The notes below the pieces were generated by a model. The model ran no database searches and had not been told where the DNA came from. It saw nothing but the letters and a program-made list of their open reading frames with translations. DNA of 64,000 nt from Polyangiaceae bacterium (lineage in GTDB: Bacteria > Myxococcota_A > Polyangia > Polyangiales > Polyangiaceae), in contig JADJRH010000001.1 of NCBI GenBank assembly GCA_016712345.1, positions 310,001 through 374,000 of the forward strand, given 5' to 3'. This document shows, one piece after another, positions 33,071 to 43,574 of this stretch. Each line of letters begins with the position of its first letter. Within the stretch, counting starts at the first letter, position 1. The position numbers and the translations under genes were made by a program.

Positions 33071-34174
33071 CTAGTACCGGCCGGCAATCAGGTATCCAAT
33101 AGCCAATGCAATGCTGCCGAGCAGCAGCGTTAATAACACCTGCGGCCAATGAATACCCGGCTCTTCAGGCGCCTCATAAACTCCGGGCTTACCGCCGATA
33201 GTGTCGGTTTTGGCGCCGGGTTTTAATGCCGCCAATAGGTTTTTACCCGTTTGCGGAACGTCGGCCGTGGCCGAGGTAAGATTGATACGCTCTTCGGAAA
33301 CGCCGCTGAATAAAAGCCACCACACTTCAGGCTCCGGCGTTTTATGGTGAAAGCGCGCCAAGTTTTTTGCGGCAATAAAGCAGCTCACTTTGCAATAACT
33401 GCACGTTTGCACTTTGTCGGAACCGCTAATGGCGAGCGGTGCGCCGCAGCCTGGACAGCGCATTGCAACAACGCCCGCCTGTGTGGCCATTGGTTGAGCA
33501 CGTGGCCTGTCATTGCGATGTTCGTCGGCCACCGCGCCCATAATCGCGGGATAACCGGTTTGTTGGGCCTCACCCAATGAAAACGTGGCCTCATCATTAC
33601 ATGTTAAGCAACGCGTTTTTATTTGCCCAGCGGCAGGAGTTTCAATAGTCAGCGGCACTCGGCATTTGCGACACACCGGATGACCGGGGCACGCGTGAAT
33701 ATCAATCTCACGAACTTTATCGCCGCCGCGCGCAAAAGACTTTTTCACGCCGATATCGGCATAAGGGTTTTCATCGCCGATCCATATCGAAGGATGCGGA
33801 GCGCGCCCTTCGGGATCGGGCCCGGCCAAGTCACCGACGGAGTGCGCAAAAGACAATGCCTCGCGCCACGCCGTCACATCAAACCGCTGCCGTAGTCCGC
33901 AATGCGCGCAATCAACGGCGCCGTCCACATCCAAGCCGTCGAGTGGAGCCAAAAACTTGCATTGATTGCACGTGAATCCGCACCTGACTGCCACCCAGAA
34001 TAAATCAGCGCTCTGCGGTGGCACTTGAACGCGCACTTCGGAAATGGGCCGCGCGCACGACATGCAGTTTGCCGCTTCGGACGGGGCAATGATTCCGCAC
34101 GAGCGACAGATCGCCACCGACGGCATGGGCGGCGGCGCCTGGACGTGCGCGCGATAAGGAGCCTGCGTGCTCAC
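33071..34174 (-). CDS. Multi-zinc-ribbon protein with C-terminal membrane anchor
   Basis: A 367-residue protein with at least four Cys4 zinc-ribbon units: CRSCG ... CMSC (about 23-40), CNQC ... CAHCG (about 69-92), CRKC ... CLTC (about 168-190) and CPGCG ... CSYCK (about 240-262). The last ~22 residues form one membrane helix (VLLTLLLGSIALAIGYLIAG). Such tail-anchored ribbon proteins are common as unnamed proteins of this phylum; RNA, protein or metal binding are all possible. GTG start. It diverges from the decapeptide-repeat membrane gene with a 50-bp gap, so they share a promoter region and perhaps a function. Codon use here is slightly AT-richer than the flanks. Confidence 0.7.
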   Translation of the reverse strand: MSTQAPYRAHVQAPPPMPSVAICRSCGIIAPSEAANCMSCARPISEVRVQVPPQSADLFWVAVRCGFTCNQCKFLAPLDGLDVDGAVDCAHCGLRQRFDVTAWREALSFAHSVGDLAGPDPEGRAPHPSIWIGDENPYADIGVKKSFARGGDKVREIDIHACPGHPVCRKCRVPLTIETPAAGQIKTRCLTCNDEATFSLGEAQQTGYPAIMGAVADEHRNDRPRAQPMATQAGVVAMRCPGCGAPLAISGSDKVQTCSYCKVSCFIAAKNLARFHHKTPEPEVWWLLFSGVSEERINLTSATADVPQTGKNLLAALKPGAKTDTIGGKPGVYEAPEEPGIHWPQVLLTLLLGSIALAIGYLIAGRY

Positions 34175-34224
34175 GCGTCAAACATACCTCTACGCGATCG
34201 GCGGTGATAGCCTGGCGCCACACC

Positions 34225-34956
34225 ATGAAGTGGTTTGATGCGGGCTCCGAAGCGCACGGGTTTATTGCTTTTGGTCAGGTCGCCACGGGCTTTTTGGCGG
34301 TTGGTCAAATGGCCACGGGAGTGATCGCCATTGGCCAACTTGCACGCGGTGTCATCGCCATTGGCCAGCTCGGCGTGGGTTTTATTGGTTGGGGTCAGGC
34401 GGGCGCCGGTGTGTTTCACGCTGCAGGCATGGTGGGAATCGGCGGGCGGCGCGGCATCGGCGGCGTTGTACAACTCGTTCCAACCATCGGTCGTCCGCGC
34501 GTTCCACCCGAGGCCGGCAGTTTGCCAATGGTGAACGCGGGCGCACCCAGCTGGCTGCAATTGGATCTGGCGCGCGACGACATGGGCGTTGGCCTGTACG
34601 AAAATCAGCAGCGGACCCCCATTAAGCTCGATCGCCGCGCCCTCGCCGGCGCAATGAAAATCACCGAAGAAGGCCCGGTACGCGTGTGGGCGTACACACG
34701 CCGCGCGGGCCCCACGCTCGTTTGCGAGCGCATCGTCCATGTGCCGCCGCGTCCGTATCAAAAAAAGGGATTTTTACCGATCGCGGTGATCCAGCTCATC
34801 GCGCTCTTTGCGCTCGGCACGGCGTATTGGCCCGCGGCCGGCAACGACATTGTCGACTTCTTCGCCAAATCGGTCGCTTCGAGCCCTGCGCCCGCTAAAA
34901 CGGCTCCTGCAACTCCGCAACGGGCGCCCACACCGTTTGCACCGCCCAAGCGCTGA
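34225..34956 (+). CDS. Membrane protein with six decapeptide GxIAxGQxAT repeats
   Basis: A 243-residue protein. Residues 12-71 are six tandem decapeptides (GFIAFGQVAT, GFLAVGQMAT, GVIAIGQLAR, GVIAIGQLGV, GFIGWGQAGA, GVFHAAGMVG), with Gly at position 1, a hydrophobic triplet and GQ at 6-7. The period of ten and regular Gly suggest a compact beta-solenoid or stacked turns, possibly lying in or on the membrane. A mixed alpha/beta region (95-185) and one clear membrane helix (about 190-210) follow, then a Pro/Ala/Thr tail. The start at ATG 34225 is preferred over GTG 34204. I recognise the repeat as recurring in uncharacterised Myxococcota proteins; no function is known. Confidence 0.65.
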   Translation: MKWFDAGSEAHGFIAFGQVATGFLAVGQMATGVIAIGQLARGVIAIGQLGVGFIGWGQAGAGVFHAAGMVGIGGRRGIGGVVQLVPTIGRPRVPPEAGSLPMVNAGAPSWLQLDLARDDMGVGLYENQQRTPIKLDRRALAGAMKITEEGPVRVWAYTRRAGPTLVCERIVHVPPRPYQKKGFLPIAVIQLIALFALGTAYWPAAGNDIVDFFAKSVASSPAPAKTAPATPQRAPTPFAPPKR

Positions 34957-34989
34957 GCGGTGTACACAGCGCGCTGCGTACACAACGAT

Positions 34990-36729
34990 CTACGCGCGGC
35001 TCGTCGGCGAACGTTCGCTGCCGGGAATAGGCGTTTGACCTGCGGCTTTCGCATCGGAAAGCGCGGCGACAACCCCCTGCGAATCGCGCGCGACAAGCAG
35101 TTTCTCGCGAACTTCTTGGCGAGCCAAAAGGCGCGCCATGCCCGCCAGCAAATGCAACGAACGCTGATAGTCGCCGCGCGGCGTAATGAGCAAAAAGATC
35201 AGCTTTGCCGGCTCGCCGTCGGGAGAGTCAAAGTCGAGCCCTGTTTTCGAGCGCCCAAACGCAAGAATCGGTTCGGTCAGTCCGTCCGCATCGGCATGCG
35301 GAAATGCTACGCCGTCGCCGACGCCGGTTCCGGCCGTATCTTCGCGCGCCATCACGGCATCACAAAAACGCGAACTTTCCCCTGTTCTGCCAAGTTTTGT
35401 ACACAACGCCGCCGTCAATTCTGAAATGGCGTCGCGTCGCGTGGTGGCCGCGAGATCGAGCTGAATAGCCCCCGCACGGAGCAGCTTTTGAACCGGACTC
35501 GGCGTTGCTCGAAGAAGTCGCGCCATGGCCGGTCCCGAGATGAGCGAGGTAACAACCGCCATCACAACAAGCGCAACGAACATGCGTTCGTTAATGATCT
35601 TGGCCTCAAGAGCAATGACCGCGAGAAGAATCTCCATCGCACCGCGCGAGTTCATTCCAAAGCCGATCGCGAGCGCTTCGCGTTTTCCAACTCCACCGAG
35701 TCGCGCTCCGAGCGCGCTGCCCGCCACTTTTGCAACCGTTGCGATTGACACAACAATAAGCACAAGCACCGGATCAAACGAGCGCGCAAAATCGTAGCGG
35801 AGAGCCATTGTTGCAAAAAAAACAGGCGTAAAAATGCTCGTCACGAATTCTTGCAAAACGTGACGCGTGTGCTCACGCAACCGGGGTGAATCGCCGACGG
35901 CGAGGCCTACCACAAAGCCGCCGAACACCGCGTGAATGCCCAGCGCTTCCGTTGCCGCGGCACCCATCAACGCGAGCACTGTGACCATGGTGAGTACACG
36001 TGTCGTGGGTGCGGCTTCCCCGGGCGAGGGCTCCATTGCGCGCAGCCATCGATCCACAACGGGCCTCAACACCACGAGCGTTACCACGAGAAATCCCACG
36101 GTGAGCCCCATCGATCGAAGCAGCCCACCTCCGGCGTTATGCGGGTCCATCTGCCGCACAAGCACGCTGAAACAAATCCACCCGATGATGTCGTTTACAA
36201 CCGCGGCCGACAAAACGAGCATGCCGATGTCGCTCTTCATCAAGCCGAGATCGAGCAGCGTGCGGGTGATCACCGGCAGCGCTGAAATGGCCAGCGCGAT
36301 CGCCAAAAAAGCCGTGTGAAATGTGCGTTGGGATGGATCGACAAGATACGAATCGGGGAGCGCAAGCCCAGTCATCCACCCGAGTGCAAAAGGTATCGCA
36401 GCGCTGAAGACGCTTGTGTACACAAGCGCCTTCCCACTTCGCCGGACGATCGTCAGATCGATCTCCAAGCCGGCAACAACGAGCAACAAGACAACCGCAA
36501 TTGTCTTGTACCCATTGAGCATTGTTGCGGGCGATCCCTCTGGGAAAAGCCACGAAAATGCGCCCGGGGCAAAACGACCGAGCAACGTTTTTCCAACGAT
36601 CACGCCCGCGAAGATCTCACCCGCCACCGAGGGCCATCCCGCGCGCTGCGCCAGCTCGCCGAGAAGGCGCGCCACACCAAGCAGCACGGCAAGCGAGAGC
36701 AAGAAGACAAGAACGTCCGAATGCGCCAC
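34990..36729 (-). CDS. CPA2 cation/proton antiporter fused to EIIA-like domain
   Basis: A 579-residue protein. Residues 1-400 form a Kef/NapA-type antiporter with about 12-13 helices, including AAVVNDIIGWI (Asn-Asp pair of the ion site) and GMNSRGAMEILLA. Residues 415-565 match a PTS EIIA type-2 (fructose/Ntr-like) domain with His478 in GVAFPHAD at the phosphorylation site. The fused domain suggests that phosphotransfer from the PTS-Ntr chain, or ligand state, gates K+ or Na+ exchange. The start ATG is 3 bp after the acyl-CoA dehydrogenase stop, so they are co-transcribed although unrelated in function. Confidence 0.88.
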   Translation of the reverse strand: MAHSDVLVFLLSLAVLLGVARLLGELAQRAGWPSVAGEIFAGVIVGKTLLGRFAPGAFSWLFPEGSPATMLNGYKTIAVVLLLVVAGLEIDLTIVRRSGKALVYTSVFSAAIPFALGWMTGLALPDSYLVDPSQRTFHTAFLAIALAISALPVITRTLLDLGLMKSDIGMLVLSAAVVNDIIGWICFSVLVRQMDPHNAGGGLLRSMGLTVGFLVVTLVVLRPVVDRWLRAMEPSPGEAAPTTRVLTMVTVLALMGAAATEALGIHAVFGGFVVGLAVGDSPRLREHTRHVLQEFVTSIFTPVFFATMALRYDFARSFDPVLVLIVVSIATVAKVAGSALGARLGGVGKREALAIGFGMNSRGAMEILLAVIALEAKIINERMFVALVVMAVVTSLISGPAMARLLRATPSPVQKLLRAGAIQLDLAATTRRDAISELTAALCTKLGRTGESSRFCDAVMAREDTAGTGVGDGVAFPHADADGLTEPILAFGRSKTGLDFDSPDGEPAKLIFLLITPRGDYQRSLHLLAGMARLLARQEVREKLLVARDSQGVVAALSDAKAAGQTPIPGSERSPTSRA

Positions 36730-36732
36730 GTG

Positions 36733-37887
<1,155 letters not shown>

Positions 37888-38038
37888 CGCGCGCAGGCTA
37901 GTACAAATGGCACTCTGGTCCGGCTGGAAAAACTGCGCGCAGCAGATCTGAGGTTCGACTTCCATCCCCGCTTTTTGCCGCGCTGCGTGATACGGTTGTC
38001 GCCGACTCGCCCGCTCGGATCATTCGTGGACCCCGCTA

Positions 38039-38920
38039 ATGACACAATTGCCTTTTCCCCTCCCAATCCTCCCCTCGGTACTCGGCACATCCGCGCCGCA
38101 AAACGCTGTCACCATCCGCTGGCTTGGTACCGCCGGTTTTGAGATTTCAGCGGCAGACACAATACTTCTCATTGATCCTTATATCTCAAGAGCCTCTTTT
38201 GCCGATTGTTTATTGCATCCATTGGAGTCTGACTTATTCGAAATCACGCGCCGCACGCCCCGCGCAGACGCGATATTCGTAGGTCATACACATTTTGACC
38301 ATGCGCTTGATGTGCCCATGATCGCGAAGCGAACCGGCGCCAAAGTCTTTGGTGGAACCAGCGCAATGAACCTCTGCCGAGGCTCGCTCATTGCAGAATC
38401 AAAACTCATTAACGTGGAGCGAGAAACCGGACAGGCGCCTTATGAAACCGACATTGGGCCCTTTCATATTCGATTTGCCCCGAGTGCTCATTCGCGTTTT
38501 GCTCTCGGGAGAGTGCCTTTTCCGGGCGAGATCATGGATTGTGATCACGTGCCTATGCGCACCGAAAAATACCGATGTGGATCGGTGTTTCGCATTGAAA
38601 TAACGGTGTTTGGCAAAACGATTGTGCACCTCGGCAGCGCCGAACTTGTGGAGCGCGCCTCCCCACCCAACAATATCGACTTGTTATTGCTCTGCGTCGC
38701 CGGTTGGCAATCATCCGAACGTTTTCCAGAACGTGTGGCCCGCGCCCTTAACCCGGCCAATGTACTTTTATCGCATTGGGACAACTTCTTTAAGCCGCTC
38801 GACCAGCCGGCCGTGATGTTGCCCGCAATGGGCGTTCAAAAGTTGTGCGACCGCATTACATCTATTGCGACGAGCAGTCGCGTGGGCGCGGTCCCGATTT
38901 TTGGTGAAGTCACGCTTTAA
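38039..38920 (+). CDS. Metallo-beta-lactamase-fold hydrolase
   Basis: A 293-residue protein with the MBL metal motif GHTHFDHALD (His-x-His-x-Asp-His, about 82-91), a second histidine in APSAHSRFALGRV and another in LLSHWDNF. Its closest recognisable relatives are UlaG-like MBL proteins, with substrate not predictable. No signal peptide. It is a lone plus-strand gene between minus-strand catabolic genes, beginning the AT-richer block (38.0-43.6 kb). Start ATG; no clear Shine-Dalgarno. Confidence 0.82.
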   Translation: MTQLPFPLPILPSVLGTSAPQNAVTIRWLGTAGFEISAADTILLIDPYISRASFADCLLHPLESDLFEITRRTPRADAIFVGHTHFDHALDVPMIAKRTGAKVFGGTSAMNLCRGSLIAESKLINVERETGQAPYETDIGPFHIRFAPSAHSRFALGRVPFPGEIMDCDHVPMRTEKYRCGSVFRIEITVFGKTIVHLGSAELVERASPPNNIDLLLLCVAGWQSSERFPERVARALNPANVLLSHWDNFFKPLDQPAVMLPAMGVQKLCDRITSIATSSRVGAVPIFGEVTL

Positions 38921-38960
38921 CCACTTCGCAATGAAGTGGATTCTGGTCGTTGCGAGACGG

Positions 38961-39740
38961 TTATTTAATATGCAATCGATCGGGATCGAGCACTTCGCGC
39001 AATAGCTTTACTTCGGTGGCGTTGGGCGGCTCCACGGTGCCGAGGGGCGAGCGTACGCTGAGCTTCCACCCCACGTTTTCTTGCACATTTTCAATGGTCG
39101 CGCCGGGATAAAGAGCCGACACTTCCAATTCACCCGTGGTGGGATTGGGCTCCATAATGCATTTATCGGTAATGACCTTTACAGGTCCACCGCCGGGCAT
39201 GCCCCACTCACTGCGACTCTTCCCCAACGATCGCATTCCGGGGCTTGTAATAAAGTCTACCTTCTCCGGGAATGCGCGCTTATTGAGCTTCATGACAACA
39301 AGCGTTCGCTGCGCAAAAATCGCTATTTCACAAGCGCCGCCCGAGCCGGGCAAACGCACTTTGGGGGCGTCGTAACTCCCCACAACGGTGGTATTCAAGT
39401 TGCCATATTTATCAATTTGAGCGCCGCCCAAAAACCCCACTTCAATCTTTCCATTCTGCAAAAAGAATTGAAAGATCTCGCTCATGCTGGCCACCATTAA
39501 TGAGCCTGTCACAAGCGACGGATCGCCTATTGACGGTGGCACCCTGTCGGGAATGGCACCAACCGCCCCCGATTCATAAATCATGCACAAATTGGGAGCG
39601 TGTGTTGCGCGCGCTAAATTGCAGGCGAGATTGGGCAGTCCAATACCCACAAACACAACCGCGCCGTCGGGCAGCTCGCGCGCCGCCTGAACGGTCATTA
39701 ACTCGCTGGGCGTGTAATCGGCCGAAGGTTCAATAGCCAT
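38961..39740 (-). CDS. CoA-transferase, subunit B (glutaconate CoA-transferase-like)
   Basis: A 259-residue family I CoA-transferase beta subunit. The catalytic glutamate is Glu56 in MIYESGAVG, in the same place as the active-site Glu54 of glutaconate CoA-transferase B. Words such as GGAQIDKYGNLNTTVVG and GSGGACEIA match GctB. The myxobacterial paralogue AibB lacks that Glu and acts as a decarboxylase; the Glu here favours true CoA transfer. It overlaps subunit A by 11 bp (39730-39740). Last gene of a four-gene operon. Confidence 0.85.
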   Translation of the reverse strand: MAIEPSADYTPSELMTVQAARELPDGAVVFVGIGLPNLACNLARATHAPNLCMIYESGAVGAIPDRVPPSIGDPSLVTGSLMVASMSEIFQFFLQNGKIEVGFLGGAQIDKYGNLNTTVVGSYDAPKVRLPGSGGACEIAIFAQRTLVVMKLNKRAFPEKVDFITSPGMRSLGKSRSEWGMPGGGPVKVITDKCIMEPNPTTGELEVSALYPGATIENVQENVGWKLSVRSPLGTVEPPNATEVKLLREVLDPDRLHIK

Positions 39741-40632
39741 AGTTTACGCCCTCCGAGATCTGCGCCTTCGCTTTGAGTCGCAATAATTCAGGCTGAATTT
39801 GCATATATTCATGCCTATTTTTTACGCCGAAAACATACCTATCGAGGTATTCTTTCAAGCTCTCTTCGGTGCGGGCCACTTGGTCCCACTTCACATAAAA
39901 GTCATTGTCGCGATCGTAATACCCCTGGGCATAAGACGGGTGTGCACCCCAAGGTTCAATCACAACGGCGCTCACAATGCTTCCCGGTATCAGGGTGCGA
40001 TTGGGATCATTGCGAATCACCGATTCATCCACCAGCTCCTCAGCAACAACAATCACTCGTTTTGAAGCAAATGCCGCTTCTTTTTGAACGCCGAGCAGCC
40101 CCCACACCTGCGCATTGCCAAACCGGTCGGCCCGCTGCGCATGCACCACAGTAATATCGGGTCGCAACCCGGGCACCGCCGCCAATGTCTCGCCTGTAAA
40201 GGGACAGGTGACCGTTTTAATCAATGGATTATGACCTGGAATGTCAGTACCCATGTAATTGCGGAGCGGCCAAAAAGGCAGATTGGCCGCACCGGCCGAA
40301 AACCGCGCCACCATACCGAAGTGTGAATATTCTTCGATTTCAATCTTGCGCGGTTTGCATTCAACCAAGCGCCGAAACGCGTGGAGCGACCCCACTCCCG
40401 GATTGCCTGCCCACGAGAAAATGAGCTTTTTTGCAGTGCCGGCTGCAAGCATTTGGTCATAGATCAAATCGGGCGTGAGGCGTGCCAACGTGAGGTCTTT
40501 TTTGCCTTGGCGAATAATCTCGTGCGCCGCGGCAAAACAAATGAGGTGCGTAAAGCCCTCAATGACGAGCGTGTCGCCATTTTGCACGAGCGACGCCACC
40601 GCTTCGCTCATATTGACTACTTTGTTTTTCAT
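39730..40632 (-). CDS. CoA-transferase, subunit A (glutaconate CoA-transferase-like)
   Basis: A 300-residue alpha subunit. The oxyanion/CoA-binding words GDTLVIEGFTHLICFAA and FSWAGNPGVGSLHAFRR and HAQRADRFGNAQVWG match GctA. ATG 40632 is chosen because it overlaps the stop of the aminotransferase by ATGA and has GGAG upstream. With subunit B it forms a heteromer that moves CoA from a donor (acetyl- or another acyl-CoA) to a carboxylic acid, here probably the product of the aldehyde dehydrogenase/aminotransferase pair. Confidence 0.85.
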   Translation of the reverse strand: MKNKVVNMSEAVASLVQNGDTLVIEGFTHLICFAAAHEIIRQGKKDLTLARLTPDLIYDQMLAAGTAKKLIFSWAGNPGVGSLHAFRRLVECKPRKIEIEEYSHFGMVARFSAGAANLPFWPLRNYMGTDIPGHNPLIKTVTCPFTGETLAAVPGLRPDITVVHAQRADRFGNAQVWGLLGVQKEAAFASKRVIVVAEELVDESVIRNDPNRTLIPGSIVSAVVIEPWGAHPSYAQGYYDRDNDFYVKWDQVARTEESLKEYLDRYVFGVKNRHEYMQIQPELLRLKAKAQISEGVNYGY

Positions 40633-41993
40633 CGGAGAAGCTCCGTGAGGCACTCGTCGATGATCTCAATCCCTTTATCAACATCGTAGGGACTCACAAC
40701 CAACGGAGGTGCAATGCGAATAACGCTCTTTCCGCAACCGAGCAATAACAATCCCCGGCGGAATGCGAGCTGTTCCAATTCACCCATAAGGTTGCCGGCG
40801 GGCTCTTTCGTTTTGGGATCGGTCACAAGCTCCATGCCCACCATAAGCCCCACACCTCGAACGTCGCCGATCTGGCGGTGCTTTGATTGAAGATGTTTCA
40901 AACCGCTAATGAGGCGATGGCCCATTTTTGCCGCGTTATCCATTAGCCCGTTGGAAACAAGGTCCAATGTGGCGAGCGCGGCGGCGCAGCAAACGGGATT
41001 GCCGCCGAACGTGGAGCCGTGCGATCCGCGCGTCCACTTCATCACTGATTCGCGCGCGATAATGGCTCCAATCGGCATTCCCGATCCGAGCCCTTTTGCG
41101 GTGAGAAGAATATCGGGTTCAATACCAAAATAGTTGGCGGCCCACATGTGACCTGTGCGCCCAACGCCCGACTGCACTTCATCGAAAATCAGCAAAATGC
41201 CATTTTCATCGCAGATGCGGCGAAGACCTGAAATGAATTCAGGCCGCGGAACCACATATCCACCTTCACCCAAGATAGGCTCAATAAAAATGGCAGCCAC
41301 TTCATCCGCGGCAACGCGCGACTCAAAGAGGTGTTTAATGGACCCGAGATCCTGCGGCGAGCGATATGGGTAGTCATAAGGAACATGATAAAATCCAGGC
41401 AAAAGCGGGCCAAAACCGTGCCTGTATTTTACCTTGCTCGCGGAGAGTGTAATGCCCGCATACGTGCGACCGTGAAAGCCGCCTTCAAATGCGACAATGT
41501 TTTGACGGCCGGTTGCACGGCGTGCCAGTTTAATGGCGCCTTCCGTTGCTTCGGTGCCCGAGTTGGTTAAGAAAACGCGCTTTTTATCGCTTCCAGGCGC
41601 CAAGAGCGCGAGCTTTTCCATAAGCCGCGCCATGGTGTCGTAATAAAAGTCGGTGCCGCAGATATGCAGGAATTTGCCGGCCTGCTCCTGAATCGCTTTA
41701 ACGACAACGGGGTGATTATACCCCGTTGATGACACAGCGATTCCCGACATAAAGTCGATGTATCGATTGCCATCCACATCTTCGACCATGGCACCCTGGC
41801 CACCGCCGATGACCAATGGATATTCTTTAATATACGAAGGTGATGCGTACTCTTGGTCAATTGCAATAATGCGCTGCGCGTTGGGGCCGGGCGGCGGAAC
41901 TAAAATGCGCGGATATGCAATGGACTCGCGGCTGCTTTGCAGTGTTTCGTCGGTCAAGGCCGGGCCTTTCGCAGTTTTGACAGAGGGCGCCAT
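40629..41993 (-). CDS. Class III aminotransferase
   Basis: A 454-residue PLP-dependent fold-type I enzyme. Lys300 in LLTAKGLGSGMP is the Schiff-base lysine; GTEATEGAIKLAR (phosphate cup), FEGGFHGRTYAG and FDEVQSGVGRTG (PLP-binding Asp) are intact. The set resembles 4-aminobutyrate/acetylornithine-type enzymes and the broad amino-acid racemase/transaminase branch. Substrate may be an omega-amino acid or lysine-type compound, given the aldehyde dehydrogenase 6 bp upstream. Overlaps CoA-transferase A by ATGA. Confidence 0.87.
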   Translation of the reverse strand: MAPSVKTAKGPALTDETLQSSRESIAYPRILVPPPGPNAQRIIAIDQEYASPSYIKEYPLVIGGGQGAMVEDVDGNRYIDFMSGIAVSSTGYNHPVVVKAIQEQAGKFLHICGTDFYYDTMARLMEKLALLAPGSDKKRVFLTNSGTEATEGAIKLARRATGRQNIVAFEGGFHGRTYAGITLSASKVKYRHGFGPLLPGFYHVPYDYPYRSPQDLGSIKHLFESRVAADEVAAIFIEPILGEGGYVVPRPEFISGLRRICDENGILLIFDEVQSGVGRTGHMWAANYFGIEPDILLTAKGLGSGMPIGAIIARESVMKWTRGSHGSTFGGNPVCCAAALATLDLVSNGLMDNAAKMGHRLISGLKHLQSKHRQIGDVRGVGLMVGMELVTDPKTKEPAGNLMGELEQLAFRRGLLLLGCGKSVIRIAPPLVVSPYDVDKGIEIIDECLTELLR

Positions 41994-41999
41994 TGATAT

Positions 42000-43574
42000 T
42001 CACTCCATGATGGTGCGGCTCTGCTCTCGCATGAACTGCGCGACGTAATAGGGTCCACAGCCGCCTTTACCGGTGGAGCCCGAGCCTTTCCAACCGCAGA
42101 ACGATTGCACCCCGGGCCACGCCCCGGTGGTAGCGCCCGTGCGGCGATTTGCATAACAAACACCCGCTTCAACCTCATCGAAGAAGCGGTCAATTTCTTC
42201 ACGATGAGCCGAGAAAATGCCGGCTGTCAGACCAAATTCAACTTTGTTCGACTCGCGGAGGGCCTCATCGAGATCGTGAACAATACCCACCGAAAGGAAG
42301 GGCAAAAACAGTTCGCGCTCAAAGAGCGAACTTGTGAGTGGCAGTTTTGCAATGGTCGGCGCAACGTATGTGCCTTTATCAAAAATGCCACCTGTGAGCC
42401 GCTCACCACCCGTTAAAATCTCCCCTTCGGCTTTGGCCTGCGCCGCCGCTTCCAAAAAGGTCTTAACGGCCTTGCCATTAATGACGGGCCCAAAATAAAC
42501 GTCTTTTTCAGACGGATCCCCCAGTTTCAAAGCGCGCGTTTTTTCAACAAGCCGCTTTAGAAAATCATCGGCGACTTTGGCGTCGACATACACGCGGGAA
42601 CAGGCCGAGCACTTTTGACCCTGAAGGCCAAATGCCGATCGCATCACGCCGTCGGACGCGAGATCGAGGTCGGCGGAAGCGGTAACGATCGCGGGGTTTT
42701 TGCCGCCCATTTCCATTAAAACCGGCTTCGGCCAGCGAGTGGAAAACTCTTTGGCGAGGCGCATGCCCACGTCTTTGGAGCCCGTGAACACAATGCCGTC
42801 CACCTCCGGGTTTTTCCAAAGCGCATCACCCATGTTGGAGGCGAGCCCCGACATGAATTGAAACACACCCGCCGGCACGCCCGCCGATGCGTACGCTTCG
42901 TAAAGCATAAGCCCGGTCCACGGGGTATCCTGCGCGGGTTTATAAACAACCGCATTGCCCGTCATAAGCGCGGCAGCCGACATGCCGGTGGAGAGCGCCA
43001 TTGGGAAATTGAAAGGTGCAATACACGCAAACACGCCGAAGGGTCGCAATACGCTGCGTGTATTTTCATTGGGCGATAAACGTCCAAGCGGACGATCATA
43101 CCCATTGGCCTCTTCGTAAATGCCGCAATAGTAATCAATCAAGTCGGCCGATTCTTCGGCATCGCCCATTGCCTCCATGCGGCTTTTTCCCACTTCAAGG
43201 CTCATCACGGCGGCAATCTCGTATTTTCGCTCTCGAATGATTTCAGCCGCTTTTCGAAGGATTGTCACCCTCTCCTGAAAAGGCCTCTTCGCCCAGGCTT
43301 TTTGTGCAACGCGGGCACCTGAAATGGCCTTCTCAACGAGTGATCCGCTGGCCGAGGCAAACTTGCCGAGCACAACTGAATTGTCGGCCGGTGCCAAATC
43401 CACAATGGGGGGCAGCGGAGAACTCACCGGTTCGTGATTAATGTAGAGGGGATATTCTCGGCCGAGACGCGTGCGCAAATCGGCAAGAGCGGCGTCAAAA
43501 CGAAGGTGAAAGTCCGTCATGTCCACGGAGGCGGACGAGTAGGTCACCTTGGATTTGGATGAGGACGTTGACAT
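42000..43574 (-). CDS. Aldehyde dehydrogenase, pyrroline-5-carboxylate DH-like
   Basis: A 524-residue NAD(P)+ aldehyde dehydrogenase. Catalytic Cys322 in GLQGQKCSACSR and base Glu288 in LMEMGGKNPA; FTGSKDVG binds NAD. GLQGQKCSACSR is typical of RocA/PutA-type 1-pyrroline-5-carboxylate dehydrogenases and related semialdehyde enzymes, so the substrate is likely an amino-acid semialdehyde. Shine-Dalgarno GGAGG lies about 8 bp before the ATG. First gene of the operon with aminotransferase and CoA-transferase; together they would oxidise a semialdehyde, remove the amino group and activate the acid to its CoA ester. Confidence 0.88.
   Translation of the reverse strand: MSTSSSKSKVTYSSASVDMTDFHLRFDAALADLRTRLGREYPLYINHEPVSSPLPPIVDLAPADNSVVLGKFASASGSLVEKAISGARVAQKAWAKRPFQERVTILRKAAEIIRERKYEIAAVMSLEVGKSRMEAMGDAEESADLIDYYCGIYEEANGYDRPLGRLSPNENTRSVLRPFGVFACIAPFNFPMALSTGMSAAALMTGNAVVYKPAQDTPWTGLMLYEAYASAGVPAGVFQFMSGLASNMGDALWKNPEVDGIVFTGSKDVGMRLAKEFSTRWPKPVLMEMGGKNPAIVTASADLDLASDGVMRSAFGLQGQKCSACSRVYVDAKVADDFLKRLVEKTRALKLGDPSEKDVYFGPVINGKAVKTFLEAAAQAKAEGEILTGGERLTGGIFDKGTYVAPTIAKLPLTSSLFERELFLPFLSVGIVHDLDEALRESNKVEFGLTAGIFSAHREEIDRFFDEVEAGVCYANRRTGATTGAWPGVQSFCGWKGSGSTGKGGCGPYYVAQFMREQSRTIME

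Noticed and set aside
38961..40632. AibA/AibB decarboxylase of the alternative isovaleryl-CoA route
   Set aside because: The catalytic Glu of a true CoA-transferase is present in subunit B, and no AibC-type reductase is nearby.
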